Below, piece after piece: positions 1 through 8,371 of a stretch of DNA of 37,558 bases. The translations under genes were made by a program, and so were the position numbers. The DNA is from Armatimonadota bacterium (GTDB lineage: Bacteria; Bacillota; Desulfotomaculia; Desulfotomaculales; Nap2-2B): contig JAIMBK010000030.1 in assembly GCA_023511535.1 (NCBI GenBank), positions 1 through 37,558 on the forward strand. Reading direction: 5' to 3'. The notes under the pieces were generated by a model, which was not told the origin of the DNA, ran no database searches, and saw only the letters and a program-made list of their open reading frames with translations. Within the stretch, counting starts at the first letter, position 1. Each line of letters opens with the position of its first letter.

Positions 1-1
1 G

Positions 2-574
2 GCGGCCCGCCTGCTTTTCGATCAGGGGGCGAAAATTGTTGCCTTAAGTGACGTTTACGGTGGAGTTACTCATTCCGACGGCCTCAATCCTTACGATGTA
101 CTGAGGTACGTAGAAACCTCCGGAAAAGTGCCGGGATATCCCGGGGCAGCCCCCATCACCAATGAAGAACTCCTTACCAGTGACTGCGAGGTGCTTATTC
201 CGGCGGCGGTGCAAAGCGTCCTTACGGAAGAAAACGCCCCCAGGATAAAAGCGGGGATTGTGGTGGAAGCGGCCAACGGTCCGACTACTCCCGAAGCCGA
301 AAAGATCCTGCTTGCCCGGGGGATCTTTGTCGTGCCGGATATTCTGGCCAACGGGGGGGGGACAACCATCGCCCATCTGGAGAGAGTGCAAGGTTTGTAC
401 GATTACTACTGGACTGCAGAAGAAGTCCACAAGCAGTACGAGGTCATGTTCGTCCAGGCTTACCGCGAGGTTTACCAGATTGCCCGGCAGCGCCGGATCA
501 GCATGCGGATGGCGGCCTGGGTAAAGGCCTTAAAACGGATTGAAGAAGCGATTAAAACGCGAGGGTGGGTTTAA
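2..574 (+). CDS. Glu/Leu/Phe/Val dehydrogenase, C-terminal part (5' truncated by window edge)
   Basis: Partial gene: 190 residues of the NAD(P)-binding and C-terminal region of the glutamate dehydrogenase family, open from the window edge. Family landmarks visible are LLTSDCEVLIPAA, VVEAANGPTTPEA and GIFVVPDILAN. These enzymes interconvert an L-amino acid with its 2-oxoacid plus ammonium in the cytoplasm. The stretch that usually reads NAGGVTVSYFEWVQ is NGGGTTIAHLERVQ here, so this is a divergent member and the exact amino acid substrate is not certain. The stop overlaps the possible GTG start of the IclR gene, which suggests co-transcription. In context, glutamate oxidation feeding the downstream 2-oxoacid:ferredoxin oxidoreductase is the simplest role, but this is inference. 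Confidence 0.85.
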   Translation, partial: AARLLFDQGAKIVALSDVYGGVTHSDGLNPYDVLRYVETSGKVPGYPGAAPITNEELLTSDCEVLIPAAVQSVLTEENAPRIKAGIVVEAANGPTTPEAEKILLARGIFVVPDILANGGGTTIAHLERVQGLYDYYWTAEEVHKQYEVMFVQAYREVYQIARQRRISMRMAAWVKALKRIEEAIKTRGWV

Positions 575-579
575 AGGGC

Positions 580-1416
580 ATGGCGCCGATGCCTTTTGTC
601 CAGGCTCTGGAAAGGGCTTTGGATATTTTAGAGGCTTTTTCACCGCAAAATTACGAACTGGGGATAACCGAATTAAGCCAGCGGGTAAACCTTTCACCGC
701 CAACGGTCAGCAGGCTTGTGCAAACCCTCGTGGCCAGGGGTTATCTGACCCAGAACCCGGAGAATAAAAAATATCGCCTGAGTTTTAAGTTTTTAGATTT
801 TACCGCGGTAATCCATGCAGGGATGGATCTGTACCAGGTTTGCATTCCTGTTTTAGGCAGGCTCAGGGATAAATTAAAAGAAACTGTTTACATCGATGTA
901 ATGGACGGTGACGAAAGAGTTTGCGCGATTTCCTTTCCCGGAATTCACGCCGTGCGTACCGTGGTGCCCGTCGGGCAGCGCTCCCCCCTTTATGCGGGGG
1001 CGGACTCGCGAATGCTCTTGGCGTCCCTGGATGTACGTGAAATTGATGACTACCTCGAACGCGTGGAGTTTATGGTTTTTACTGCCAATACCATCACGGA
1101 TAAGCAAAAACTCCGGGAGGTTGTTATGAAATCCCGGGAAATGGACATGTCTATCAGTGTCAGCGAATTTCACCCCGGCAGTGCTTGCGTTTCTGTGCCC
1201 ATAAGAGATTATTCCGCTAAAGTCGTTGGCGTTTTATCTGTATCCTTTCCCGATTCCCGGGCTGACTTGGCAACTTTTCTTTATTACGCCCGGGCCGTCA
1301 GCCAGGCGGCGACGGATATATCAACCGCCATGGGTTTCAAGGGGCGGGTAGGGCCGCCCGATCCCTCCTCTTTAACCAGTTATATCGAGGATTTTCTCGA
1401 AAGGGGCACGAGTTAA
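580..1416 (+). CDS. IclR-family transcriptional regulator
   Basis: About 278 residues. The N-terminal winged helix-turn-helix (ALERALDILEAF then GITELSQRVNLSPPTVSRLV) is followed by the IclR effector-binding domain (residues about 85-255; VYIDVMDGDERVCAI, a region resembling the GxRxPLYAGA motif, SVSEFHPGSACVSVPI). IclR proteins usually repress or activate adjacent catabolic operons in response to a small carboxylate or aromatic effector. I chose the ATG at 580 because the conserved PFVQALERALDI begins right after it; an in-frame GTG at 565 overlapping the upstream stop is an alternative. The stop abuts the ATG of the first M24 gene, so the regulator and its probable target are in one operon. 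Confidence 0.88.
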   Translation: MAPMPFVQALERALDILEAFSPQNYELGITELSQRVNLSPPTVSRLVQTLVARGYLTQNPENKKYRLSFKFLDFTAVIHAGMDLYQVCIPVLGRLRDKLKETVYIDVMDGDERVCAISFPGIHAVRTVVPVGQRSPLYAGADSRMLLASLDVREIDDYLERVEFMVFTANTITDKQKLREVVMKSREMDMSISVSEFHPGSACVSVPIRDYSAKVVGVLSVSFPDSRADLATFLYYARAVSQAATDISTAMGFKGRVGPPDPSSLTSYIEDFLERGTS

Positions 1417-3071
1417 ATGGCCAGGCTTATCTTCGATCAAGAAATGATTAGGCGGAAAACGGGGCTTGATACGCAAAATAATTTGTTATACCCCCATATG
1501 GACCTTGGCGCCAACGTGTTTTCCTCTCCGGTGATGTTAGAAAAAGAGGATGGGACTCTTTACCTGTTTGTCAAGGACATTGAAAAGGGAAATTTTGACG
1601 AAGAAAAGATCGCGGCCCGGGTCATGTATTACCGCTCTTACTTTACATTTGACTGCCGGCAGGAAAATATTCCGGACCACTGGTTCGATTTTTTGCCATC
1701 GCTGGTGGCCCGGGAGAGGCTGATCGCCGATGATACTGTTTATTTTTCGGCTTACGAGGCTCTTTGCCGACAAGCCCCGGAGGTAGCTGTAAGCGGTAGT
1801 CCTCCCTGGTGGCGGGTTTATTTGTACGAAGTAGCCTGCGGGGACCTCTTAAACGAATTTAAAAGTAGCTATTCCGCCGCTCTGGCGGACGCCGGGGTGT
1901 TGGTTTCCGGCCTTAGCCGGGGAAAAGACGTTGCGAAGTTTTTAGAAGATGCCGGGGACAGCCGTTAATATCTTTTGGACGGCTTACTGAAGGAGTTTAA
2001 AGTAAATGTTTTGGTTGTAAGTTCTTCTCTCAACGCCCAGGAGATATCAGGAATACCTTACCATTACTTTTCAAATGTCCCTTCGCTGGTAGTTTACAGT
2101 GAACAAAAGATTTATATTTTAACGATCCGGCCAATTGAACAAACATTTCCTAAATTAAAAGGAATATTTCTTAATCTCGAACAGGCTTTTCAGTCTTTGG
2201 GCATAGATCGGAATAAGGCAATTGGTATCGAAGAAAATCACCTTGCTTATAAGTTATACCGGGAATTAAGGTTGGCTCAGTACGAAGTCAGGGCAACAGG
2301 AGCTGTTTTGCGGAAGTGGCGCGAGGACCGGGCCGGAGAGGAACTCCCCTTTTATTTAATTGTTGCCCAGGTGACCCGCTTCGGGATTGAGGCCGCCCTG
2401 GCCGGGGCCAGGGCAAGCCTTGAACGCGGCGAATCGATTTATGAAACGGATATAGAAAATCATCTTTATGCCGCCTACCAGGATTTTAAGCTTTTCCACC
2501 AGCTTTCCACCGCGATCCGGCCTTACTTTACGGTTTTGCACACCGGGGAGCGGACCCGCAGACCGAATCTCCCCCAGTTTGCAAAAGCGAACAGGAACAC
2601 AAAAAGTTTAAAGATTGACGCCGGCGTCTTGGTTATTGACCGGCGGGGGTTAATCCGGGCCGTTTCGGACTTATGCCGTACTTTACCGCTTGATTCTGCC
2701 GCTCAGGAGATTTATGAGGAACTGGATCGGGTGATGGTCGATGTGGCCATCCCTTCAGCTCTTCCCGGCTGCCTGGGGGAGCAGGTTTATCTGGAGGGAG
2801 TGCGCGACTTAATCGGCCGCGAGGAGCAGTTTATGAAGCTGGGTGTGCTTCCGCAGGACATCGGCTGGGAGATCGCTATGATCGCAATATCGGCCACGTC
2901 CTTGGAAAGCAAGAACCGGCGACGCTCGTTTTTGAAAAAGGGAACCGGTTTGCTCTGCAGGCCGGGATGATCGCCTGCGTGGAATACCAGTGGCCTTATT
3001 ACCCTTACGCCGTTGGGGTGGAAGATATGTTTTTGGTGAGCGCGAAAGGTGTTTTAAATTTAACAAGGTAA
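1417..3071 (+). pseudogene. M24-family (aminopeptidase P / creatinase-like) hydrolase, copy 1, broken by a stop and a frameshift
   Basis: Reads as one gene of about 550 codons homologous end to end with the intact copy at 8630-10282, but with two lesions. An in-frame TAA lies at 1966-1968, directly after GDSR; the following codons YLLDGLLKEF continue the alignment in the same frame. A one-base loss near 2875-2876 then ends the long frame at 2970, while the tail (RNIGHVLGKQEPATLVFEKG ... VEYQWPYYPYAVGVEDM) continues in another frame to TAA 3071. Metal-ligand positions of the M24 fold (Asp in KIDAG, Asp in SDLCRT, His in NIGH, Glu in VEYQW, Glu in GVEDM) remain across the breaks, so decay is recent or the lesions are sequencing errors. 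The start is ATG 1417 with an AAAGGGG ribosome site. It could instead be expressed as two polypeptides (1417-1968 and 1975-2970), but the second would lack His and both Glu ligands. Confidence 0.82.
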
Positions 3072-3123
3072 AATGTTTGTTCTGTTTCGCTAATTGTTAA
3101 TTAACGGAGGGATCAATTGAGGA

Positions 3124-3870
3124 ATGTACGGTTGGCGGTTAAGAATCGGTTTGCTGGTTCCGGCTTCAAACACAACGATGGAAAGTGAATTCTGGCGGAT
3201 GGCCCCCGAAGGTGTTTCCGTCCATGTGGCGCGCATGCTCTTGGGAAAAGTCAATGAAGAAGACCTGCTAAAAATGGAAGCCCACGTTGAGCTGGCGGCA
3301 AAAGAGCTAGCCACCGCCAGAGTGGATATAATTGCTTTTGGCTGCACCACCGGGAGTTTAATCAAAGGAAAGGGTTACGACCAGGCGATAGCCGAAAAAA
3401 TCACCGCGGTCACAGGCATTCCCGGCGTCACCACATCCACCGCCGTTTTAGAAGCCCTCCACGCTTTAAAGATCGGCAGGGTCGCGATTGTTACTCCTTA
3501 TATTGACGAATTAAACTGGCGCGAGGCCGAGTTTATTGAAGCCAACGGTATTTGCGTCACCAAAATTGTCGGCCTGGGCTTATTGGACAATCTGGAAATA
3601 GGCAACCAAGAGTATTACGTCCCCTATAAAATGGCGAAAAGCTTAAGGTTGGACGATTGCGACGGGGTTTTTATCAGTTGTACCAATTTTAGAAGTATTG
3701 AAGCGATCGAAATATTGGAAAAGGAAATAGATAAGCCCGTAATTAGCAGTAATCAGGCTACTTTTGCGGCAGTTTTAAAAAGGGGGGGTGTGCATTTAGA
3801 TTCGGTAAAAGGCTACGGAAGTTTATTTATGCCAAAAGAAATAAAAAGGGGTGATGATTGTGCAAAGTGA
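3124..3870 (+). CDS. Maleate isomerase / Asp-Glu racemase superfamily protein
   Basis: 248 residues. The opening LRIGLLVPASNTTMESEF is the signature of the maleate cis-trans isomerase and arylmalonate decarboxylase branch of the Asp/Glu/hydantoin racemase fold. Both catalytic-type cysteines are present, in AFGCTTGSLIKG (first lobe) and FISCTNFRSIEAIE (second lobe). Two cysteines favour an isomerase or racemase over arylmalonate decarboxylase, which keeps only the second. Related EutA proteins of ectoine-use clusters have the same fold, so the substrate cannot be read from sequence. It follows the broken M24 gene by about 50 bp, behind GGAGGG at 3107-3112, and overlaps the small membrane ORF downstream. 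Cytoplasmic, no signal peptide. Confidence 0.85.
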   Translation: MYGWRLRIGLLVPASNTTMESEFWRMAPEGVSVHVARMLLGKVNEEDLLKMEAHVELAAKELATARVDIIAFGCTTGSLIKGKGYDQAIAEKITAVTGIPGVTTSTAVLEALHALKIGRVAIVTPYIDELNWREAEFIEANGICVTKIVGLGLLDNLEIGNQEYYVPYKMAKSLRLDDCDGVFISCTNFRSIEAIEILEKEIDKPVISSNQATFAAVLKRGGVHLDSVKGYGSLFMPKEIKRGDDCAK

Positions 3871-3961
3871 TGCCGTAGTCGGGTTAATCCTGTTTATCCT
3901 CCTGGGAATCGCGCCATATTGCATTGCTTTTTATTTAAACAAACGGGATGGGCTAATTTAA
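3860..3961 (+). CDS. Small single-pass membrane peptide preceding the SSS symporter
   Basis: A 33-residue ORF (GTG 3860; an ATG at 3854 would add two residues) that overlaps the end of the isomerase gene by 11 bp and stops 27 bp before the symporter. The sequence is a short polar N-terminus, one hydrophobic helix (AVVGLILFILLGIAPYCIAF) and a basic tail YLNKRDGLI. AAGGGG at 3845-3850 is well placed for the GTG start. Very small membrane proteins are often encoded next to sodium:solute symporters and annotated as small accessory subunits; location and topology fit that class. Function is inferred from position only. Confidence 0.6.
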   Translation: MQSDAVVGLILFILLGIAPYCIAFYLNKRDGLI

Positions 3962-3988
3962 TTTTGTTAGCTAAGGGGGCTTATTTTG

Positions 3989-5398
3989 ATGAATTTTTAT
4001 TTGGGTGTATTTATTGTCTATTGTCTTTTTATTCTTGCGATTGGCCTTTGGGCCTCGCAGCGGGTTAAAAGTGGTGTGCAATTTGCAGTGGCCGATCGGA
4101 ATGTCCCTACCTGGCTGCTCGTTCCGAATTACACCGCGACCTTTCTTTCGGCCGTTACGGTTATCGGCGGGGTTGCCTACGCTTCTTCCTATGGCTGGGC
4201 ATATATTCCCTTTTTGCCCCTTGGCCTGGCGGTGGCCTGGATTATCCTGGTTTTTCCCGCGAAAAAGTTTCGTGAGCTGGGTTTAAGCACCGCACCTCAA
4301 TATATTGAAAAGAGGTATAATAGCCCGGGACTCCGGGCATTAGCCTCATTCGTCACAATTCTCATGTACGGGGTTTGGTTGATCACCCAGGGGCTCGGCA
4401 TTGGGGTGGTTTTAAACGTTCTGACGGGAATGCCGATCACGACAGCCATTATTGTTGTGGGCGTTGTTTATGTGCTTTACGTAACCCTGGGCGGTTTTCA
4501 GGGCGTGCAATGGACGGATGCGGTTGAGTGTGTTCTGATGTATATTGCTATCATTGCCGCCACCATAGCAGTAATTGTTAACCTCAATGCGGCGGGCGTA
4601 AGCATTGCCGCAAATCCCAAGTTGAATTCTTTGTTCGCTGGCAATACCGCTTCCTTTTCGAATGCCCTGGCTTTCGTCTTAATTTGGGCGTTCGGAGTGA
4701 CCGTTCAATCATCTTACCTGCATAGATTTTTAGCGGCGAAAGATGTAAGGACAGCGCGGGATACCATCGGCATCGGCTCCGTTTTGTTGACCGTGTTTTA
4801 TCTAATGACGGCGATAATTGGCATAGGAATCGGAGTATTGTACCCGGAATATGCCGGAAACGAGGCGCTTCCCAGTTTTCTCAGATATAAAAGCCATGTG
4901 GTTTTAGGCGCTATCGGTATGGTTGGTCTGTGTGCCGCCGTCATGTCGACCACCGCCGGTTTGCTCCATATCGTGGGTACTTACACGTCGAGAGATATTT
5001 ACGCTTATCTTGTTCCCAGGCATCGGCATGATGAAAAAAAGCTTTTGCTTGTTTCCAGGACAAGCAGCATCGTTTTTGGGGTTGTTGTCACGGCGCTCGC
5101 GGCGTGGATGACCTTTAAGCCTATACCCCAAATTGCCGTTTTTGGAAGCAACGCCTATACAATCATGAGCTCCGTGCTTTGGGTTCCCATCTATTTCGGA
5201 CTGTACTGGAAGAGGGCGAACAAGGCGGGGGCGGCCTGCGCAATGATTTTCGGGCTGATTGCCGCCATAATTGGCCTGGAGCTCAAAAAAGCAGGCATTT
5301 TACCCTTCCACGAAGTATTTCTCGGCGTTTCAATCTCCATTATATCTATGCTAATATTTTCTCGTTTTGGGAAATCAGAAGAAGCTCAAATCGGATAA
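3989..5398 (+). CDS. Sodium:solute symporter family (SSS) transporter
   Basis: About 469 residues with roughly 12-13 hydrophobic segments. SSS-type landmarks are the N-terminal GLWASQRVKSGVQFAVADRN region, the TM2 stretch TATFLSAVTVIGGVAYASS, the pattern KFRELGLSTAPQYIEKRYN after TM3, and TLGGFQGVQWTDAVE, which matches the conserved GG(L/M)xAVxWTDxxQ motif. The family imports carboxylates, amino acids or similar solutes with Na+. The start is ATG 3989 behind AAGGGGG (TTG 3986 is possible). Position after the isomerase and small peptide suggests it imports the substrate of this catabolic block. The gene is more AT-rich than the kor genes that follow. Confidence 0.88.
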   Translation: MNFYLGVFIVYCLFILAIGLWASQRVKSGVQFAVADRNVPTWLLVPNYTATFLSAVTVIGGVAYASSYGWAYIPFLPLGLAVAWIILVFPAKKFRELGLSTAPQYIEKRYNSPGLRALASFVTILMYGVWLITQGLGIGVVLNVLTGMPITTAIIVVGVVYVLYVTLGGFQGVQWTDAVECVLMYIAIIAATIAVIVNLNAAGVSIAANPKLNSLFAGNTASFSNALAFVLIWAFGVTVQSSYLHRFLAAKDVRTARDTIGIGSVLLTVFYLMTAIIGIGIGVLYPEYAGNEALPSFLRYKSHVVLGAIGMVGLCAAVMSTTAGLLHIVGTYTSRDIYAYLVPRHRHDEKKLLLVSRTSSIVFGVVVTALAAWMTFKPIPQIAVFGSNAYTIMSSVLWVPIYFGLYWKRANKAGAACAMIFGLIAAIIGLELKKAGILPFHEVFLGVSISIISMLIFSRFGKSEEAQIG

Positions 5399-5443
5399 CC
5401 AGGAGAAGTACAATTGAAAGAATATAAATCTAAGTAACTTTTT

Positions 5444-5475
5444 TAAAAAACCTCAATCATTGAAGTCTTTTTTCA
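5444..5475. terminator. Probable bidirectional intrinsic terminator after the symporter
   Basis: An A-tract, then an imperfect hairpin ACCTCAA / TTGAAGT with loop TCA, then CTTTTTT. The T-run on each strand makes it usable in both directions. It separates the SSS unit from korDABC. Confidence 0.5.
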
Positions 5476-5611
5476 TAATGTGAAATACCAGTCGGCGAAT
5501 AAACGGCATGCAGCCCAGGCCGAATAATTTTTATGAAGAGCGCCGGAGAGGAGTTTCTTAAGGCGGATCTGATCACGAAGTCTTTTTTAGCAAAGTAAGG
5601 GAGAGTGTAAC

Positions 5612-5806
5612 ATGACCCGGATAAACATCAACCCCCGCCGCTGCAAGCACTGCGGCATCTGTATCGCCTTTTGCCCGAAAGAAGTTTTCGGCGCCGACTA
5701 CCGGGGCGCCCCCGTGGTGGAGCGCGCCGAGAAGTGCACGGCCTGCGGCCTGTGCGTCATGCGGTGCCCGGATTTTGCCCTGGAAGTGGGGGAAAAAGGG
5801 AAATGA
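5612..5806 (+). CDS. korD: 2-oxoacid:ferredoxin oxidoreductase, delta (ferredoxin-like) subunit
   Basis: 64 residues with two complete [4Fe-4S] motifs: CKHCGICIAFCP near the N-terminus and CTACGLCVMRCP near the C-terminus. This is the small bis-cluster subunit of four-subunit 2-oxoacid:ferredoxin oxidoreductases, which wires the thiamine-diphosphate site to soluble ferredoxin. GGGAGAG precedes the ATG. The stop overlaps the start of korA (ATGA), indicating translational coupling. The korD-A-B-C order is that of 2-oxoglutarate oxidoreductases, though a branched-chain oxoacid enzyme cannot be excluded. Confidence 0.88.
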   Translation: MTRININPRRCKHCGICIAFCPKEVFGADYRGAPVVERAEKCTACGLCVMRCPDFALEVGEKGK

Positions 5807-7008
5807 ACATAGCCAACAGAAGCAAAGATAAAAACGAAAGCACTGTGGACAGGGGGAGCAAGGAGACCCGAAGACTCTTCCTCCAGGGGAACGAAGCCAT
5901 CGCCGAAGGAGCCATCGCGGCCGGCGCCCGCTTTTACGCCGGGTATCCGATTACTCCCTCCTCAGAGATCGCCGAAGCCTGCGCCGAAAAACTGCCCGCG
6001 GTGGGCGGCGTCTACATCCAGATGGAGGACGAACTGGGGAGCATCGCCGCGGTGATCGGCGCCTCCTTAACGGGAGTAAAGGCCTTCACCGCCACTTCCG
6101 GCCCCGGCTTTTCGCTTATGCAGGAGAACCTGGGGGTCGCCATCTTAGGCGAAGTTCCCTGCGTGGTGGTCAACGTGCAGCGCTCCGGTCCCAGCACGGG
6201 GCTGGCCACCAGGCCCGCCCAGGCGGACGTCATGCAGGCCCGCTGGGGGCGCCACGGGGATCAACACCTGATCGTCCTTTCCCCGGCCACGGTCCAGGAG
6301 TGCTTCGACCTCACCGTAACCGCCTTTAACCTGGCCGAGCGCTTCCGGGCGCCGGTGATCCTCCTGGCCGACGAAATTGTGGCCCACATGAGAGAAAACG
6401 TAACCTTACCCGACCCGGCCCAGATCAAGATCGTAAACCGGAAAAAACCTGCCTGCCCGCCGGAAGAGTACCTGCCCTTCAAGCCGGACCCCGACGGCGT
6501 CCCGCCGCTCGCCGACTACGGCAGCGAGTACATCTTCCACGTGACCAGTTCCATGCACGGGGAAAGGGGCTACAGCCAGAACGACCCCGCCAACGCCGGG
6601 GCGAAAATCAAACGCCTGTTTACCAAACTGGATAATCATTTAGACGAAATTCTGCTGGTCAAACACCACTACAACCCGGCGGACGAACTGGACCTGCTCA
6701 TCGTCACCTTCGGCTGCACCACCCGGCCGGCCCGGGCGGCTGCTTTACGCACGCCCAACCTCAAGGCAGGGGTCCTGCAGCTGGTCACCCTGTGGCCCTT
6801 CCCCGACGCTTTTATTGCCGAAGCGGCCCAAAAGGCCCGCGCCGTCCTGGTGCCGGAGTTAAACCTGGGGCAGGTCATCCGTGAGGTACAAAGGGTGGTA
6901 GGCAAAGAAAAACCCGTTTTTGGTTTACATAAATCGAACGGCCTGGGTTTTCTCCCCGCCGAAATCTCCGCCCGCATCGAGGAGGTGGCGAACCAATGCC
7001 TGCGCTAA
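5803..7008 (+). CDS. korA: 2-oxoacid:ferredoxin oxidoreductase, alpha subunit
   Basis: 401 residues from the ATG at 5803, which overlaps the korD stop. The pyrimidine-binding domain shows GYPITPSSEIAE, QMEDELGSIAAVIGAS and TSGPGFSLMQENLG, followed by VNVQRSGPSTGLATRPAQAD. Later segments (MHGERGYSQND, LLIVTFGCTTRPA, LWPFPDAFI) correspond to domain II and the transketolase C-terminal-like domain. With KorB it catalyses CoA-dependent oxidative decarboxylation of a 2-oxoacid, 2-oxoglutarate being the favoured substrate here because glutamate-forming enzymes flank the operon. A longer in-frame reading from 5671 runs through korD and is not real. The base composition is notably GC-richer than the genes on either side. 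Confidence 0.9.
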   Translation: MNIANRSKDKNESTVDRGSKETRRLFLQGNEAIAEGAIAAGARFYAGYPITPSSEIAEACAEKLPAVGGVYIQMEDELGSIAAVIGASLTGVKAFTATSGPGFSLMQENLGVAILGEVPCVVVNVQRSGPSTGLATRPAQADVMQARWGRHGDQHLIVLSPATVQECFDLTVTAFNLAERFRAPVILLADEIVAHMRENVTLPDPAQIKIVNRKKPACPPEEYLPFKPDPDGVPPLADYGSEYIFHVTSSMHGERGYSQNDPANAGAKIKRLFTKLDNHLDEILLVKHHYNPADELDLLIVTFGCTTRPARAAALRTPNLKAGVLQLVTLWPFPDAFIAEAAQKARAVLVPELNLGQVIREVQRVVGKEKPVFGLHKSNGLGFLPAEISARIEEVANQCLR

Positions 7009-7829
7009 GCTGGCGAGAGTACCTGGATGAAAAAATGCTGCCCCACCTGTGGTGCCCGGGGTGCGGCAACGGAATCGCCCTGGGGGCGCTCACCCGCGCC
7101 CTGGCGGAGCTGCAACTCCCCCGGAACAAGGTGGTGGTGGTCACCGGCATCGGCTGCTGGGGCAAAGCGGACGACTACCTGGCCACCAGCGCCCTGCACG
7201 GCACCCACGGCCGGGCCCTGGCCTTTGCCACCGGGGTGAAGGCCGCCCGCCCGGAGCTCACCGTCATCGTCCTCATGGGCGACGGCGACGGGGCGACCAT
7301 CGGCGGCAACCATCTGATCCACGCCGCCCGGCGCAACATCGACCTCACCGCCGTCGTCTTGAACAACCAGAACTACGGGATGACTGGCGGGCAGGTTTCC
7401 GCCACTACCCCCGTGGACGCCGTCACCAGCACCACCAGATACGGCAACCCGGAACGGGACTTCGACCTCTGCCGCCTGGTGGACGCCGCCGGGGCCAACT
7501 ACGTGGCCCGGGGGACGGTCTACCACGTCCCCCAGCTGGACCGCCTGATCCGCGATGGGATCACCAAAAAAGGCTTCTCCTTCATCGAGGTGATCAGCCC
7601 CTGCCCCACCCACTTCGGGCGGCGCAACAAACTGGGTTCGGCGGTGGAAATGATGAAGGCGCTCAAAACCCGGGCGGTCAACGTAAACTCTCCGGCGGCC
7701 AAAACAGGTGAACTCCCGGCCGGCGCTTTCCTCATCGGCAAACTGGCCGACCGCGACGACCCGGACTTCACCGCCCGCTACGCGGCCGTCCAGCAAAAGG
7801 CGCAGGCGAAAGGGGGGTTTTCATCTTGA
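6996..7829 (+). CDS. korB: 2-oxoacid:ferredoxin oxidoreductase, beta subunit
   Basis: 277 residues. The thiamine-diphosphate/Mg motif is GDGDGATIGGNHLIHAARRN followed by NNQNYGMTGGQ. Cysteines for the proximal [4Fe-4S] cluster are in WCPGCGNG (C20, C23), TGIGCWGK and SPCPTHFGR. This subunit holds the cofactor and passes electrons to KorD. The start overlaps the korA stop by 13 bp, and its stop overlaps the TTG start of korC, so the operon is tightly coupled. Several long reverse-strand and alternative-frame readings over it are by-products of the high GC. Confidence 0.9.
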   Translation: MPALSWREYLDEKMLPHLWCPGCGNGIALGALTRALAELQLPRNKVVVVTGIGCWGKADDYLATSALHGTHGRALAFATGVKAARPELTVIVLMGDGDGATIGGNHLIHAARRNIDLTAVVLNNQNYGMTGGQVSATTPVDAVTSTTRYGNPERDFDLCRLVDAAGANYVARGTVYHVPQLDRLIRDGITKKGFSFIEVISPCPTHFGRRNKLGSAVEMMKALKTRAVNVNSPAAKTGELPAGAFLIGKLADRDDPDFTARYAAVQQKAQAKGGFSS

Positions 7830-8371
7830 AAGAAACCTGGCAGGTGGTTCTCGCCGGTGAAGGGGGCCAGGGTTTAATTGTGGCCGGGATTCTCCTGGCC
7901 GAAGCGGCTTCTCTTTGCGAAGGAAAAAACGCCGCCCAGACCCAGTCCTACGGAATCGCCACCCGGGGCGGGTTCACCAAGTCGGAAGTGGTCATCAGCA
8001 CAGAAGAAATCGTCTACCCGGGCGTAGAAGAACCAGACCTGGTTCTCGCCCTTACTCCGGAGGCCTACGAACTCTACGCCCGCTCCCTGCCCCCGGAAGC
8101 CGTCCTGATCTACGATACAAGCCTAATTGACGCCGATCAAATGGAAAAAAGCAAAGCGCGCACCTTCGGCTTCCCCTTTACCGACACGGCCCGCGAACTG
8201 GGCCGGGTAGGGGTGGCCAACCTGGTCTCCTTAGGCGCCATCGTGGCCACAACCGGCATCGTCGGGGCGGAATCCCTGGAAAAAACCATCCGGCACCGCT
8301 TCTCCGGCAACGCAGCGGAGTTAAACCTGAACGCCTACCACCGGGGGCTTGCGCTGGCGGGGAAGGAGTGA
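7826..8371 (+). CDS. korC: 2-oxoacid:ferredoxin oxidoreductase, gamma subunit
   Basis: 181 residues of the pyruvate/ketoisovalerate oxidoreductase gamma fold: VVLAGEGGQGLIVAGILLAEAA at the N-terminus (the GxGGQG motif), then QTQSYGIATRGGFTKSEVVI and AALTPEAYE-type segments. It starts at TTG 7826, overlapping the korB stop, behind the G-rich AAAGGGGGG. It completes a korDABC operon. The 3' end is followed by a 258-bp gap before the intact M24 gene. Confidence 0.88.
   Translation: MKETWQVVLAGEGGQGLIVAGILLAEAASLCEGKNAAQTQSYGIATRGGFTKSEVVISTEEIVYPGVEEPDLVLALTPEAYELYARSLPPEAVLIYDTSLIDADQMEKSKARTFGFPFTDTARELGRVGVANLVSLGAIVATTGIVGAESLEKTIRHRFSGNAAELNLNAYHRGLALAGKE

Noticed and set aside
1966..1968. 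Recoded stop (selenocysteine or pyrrolysine) in M24 copy 1
   Set aside because: The codon is TAA, which is not used for either, and the paralogue has Phe at the aligned site.
5671..5802. Extended N-terminus of korA
   Set aside because: It would translate korD in the wrong frame; ATG 5803 overlaps the korD stop in the usual way.
7049..7711. 220-codon plus-strand frame inside korB
   Set aside because: Arg/Pro/Gly-biased out-of-frame translation of korB.
7005..7796. 263-codon reverse-strand open frame over korB
   Set aside because: Low-complexity Gly/Val/His-rich translation, shadow of a GC-rich gene with clear thiamine-enzyme motifs on the plus strand.
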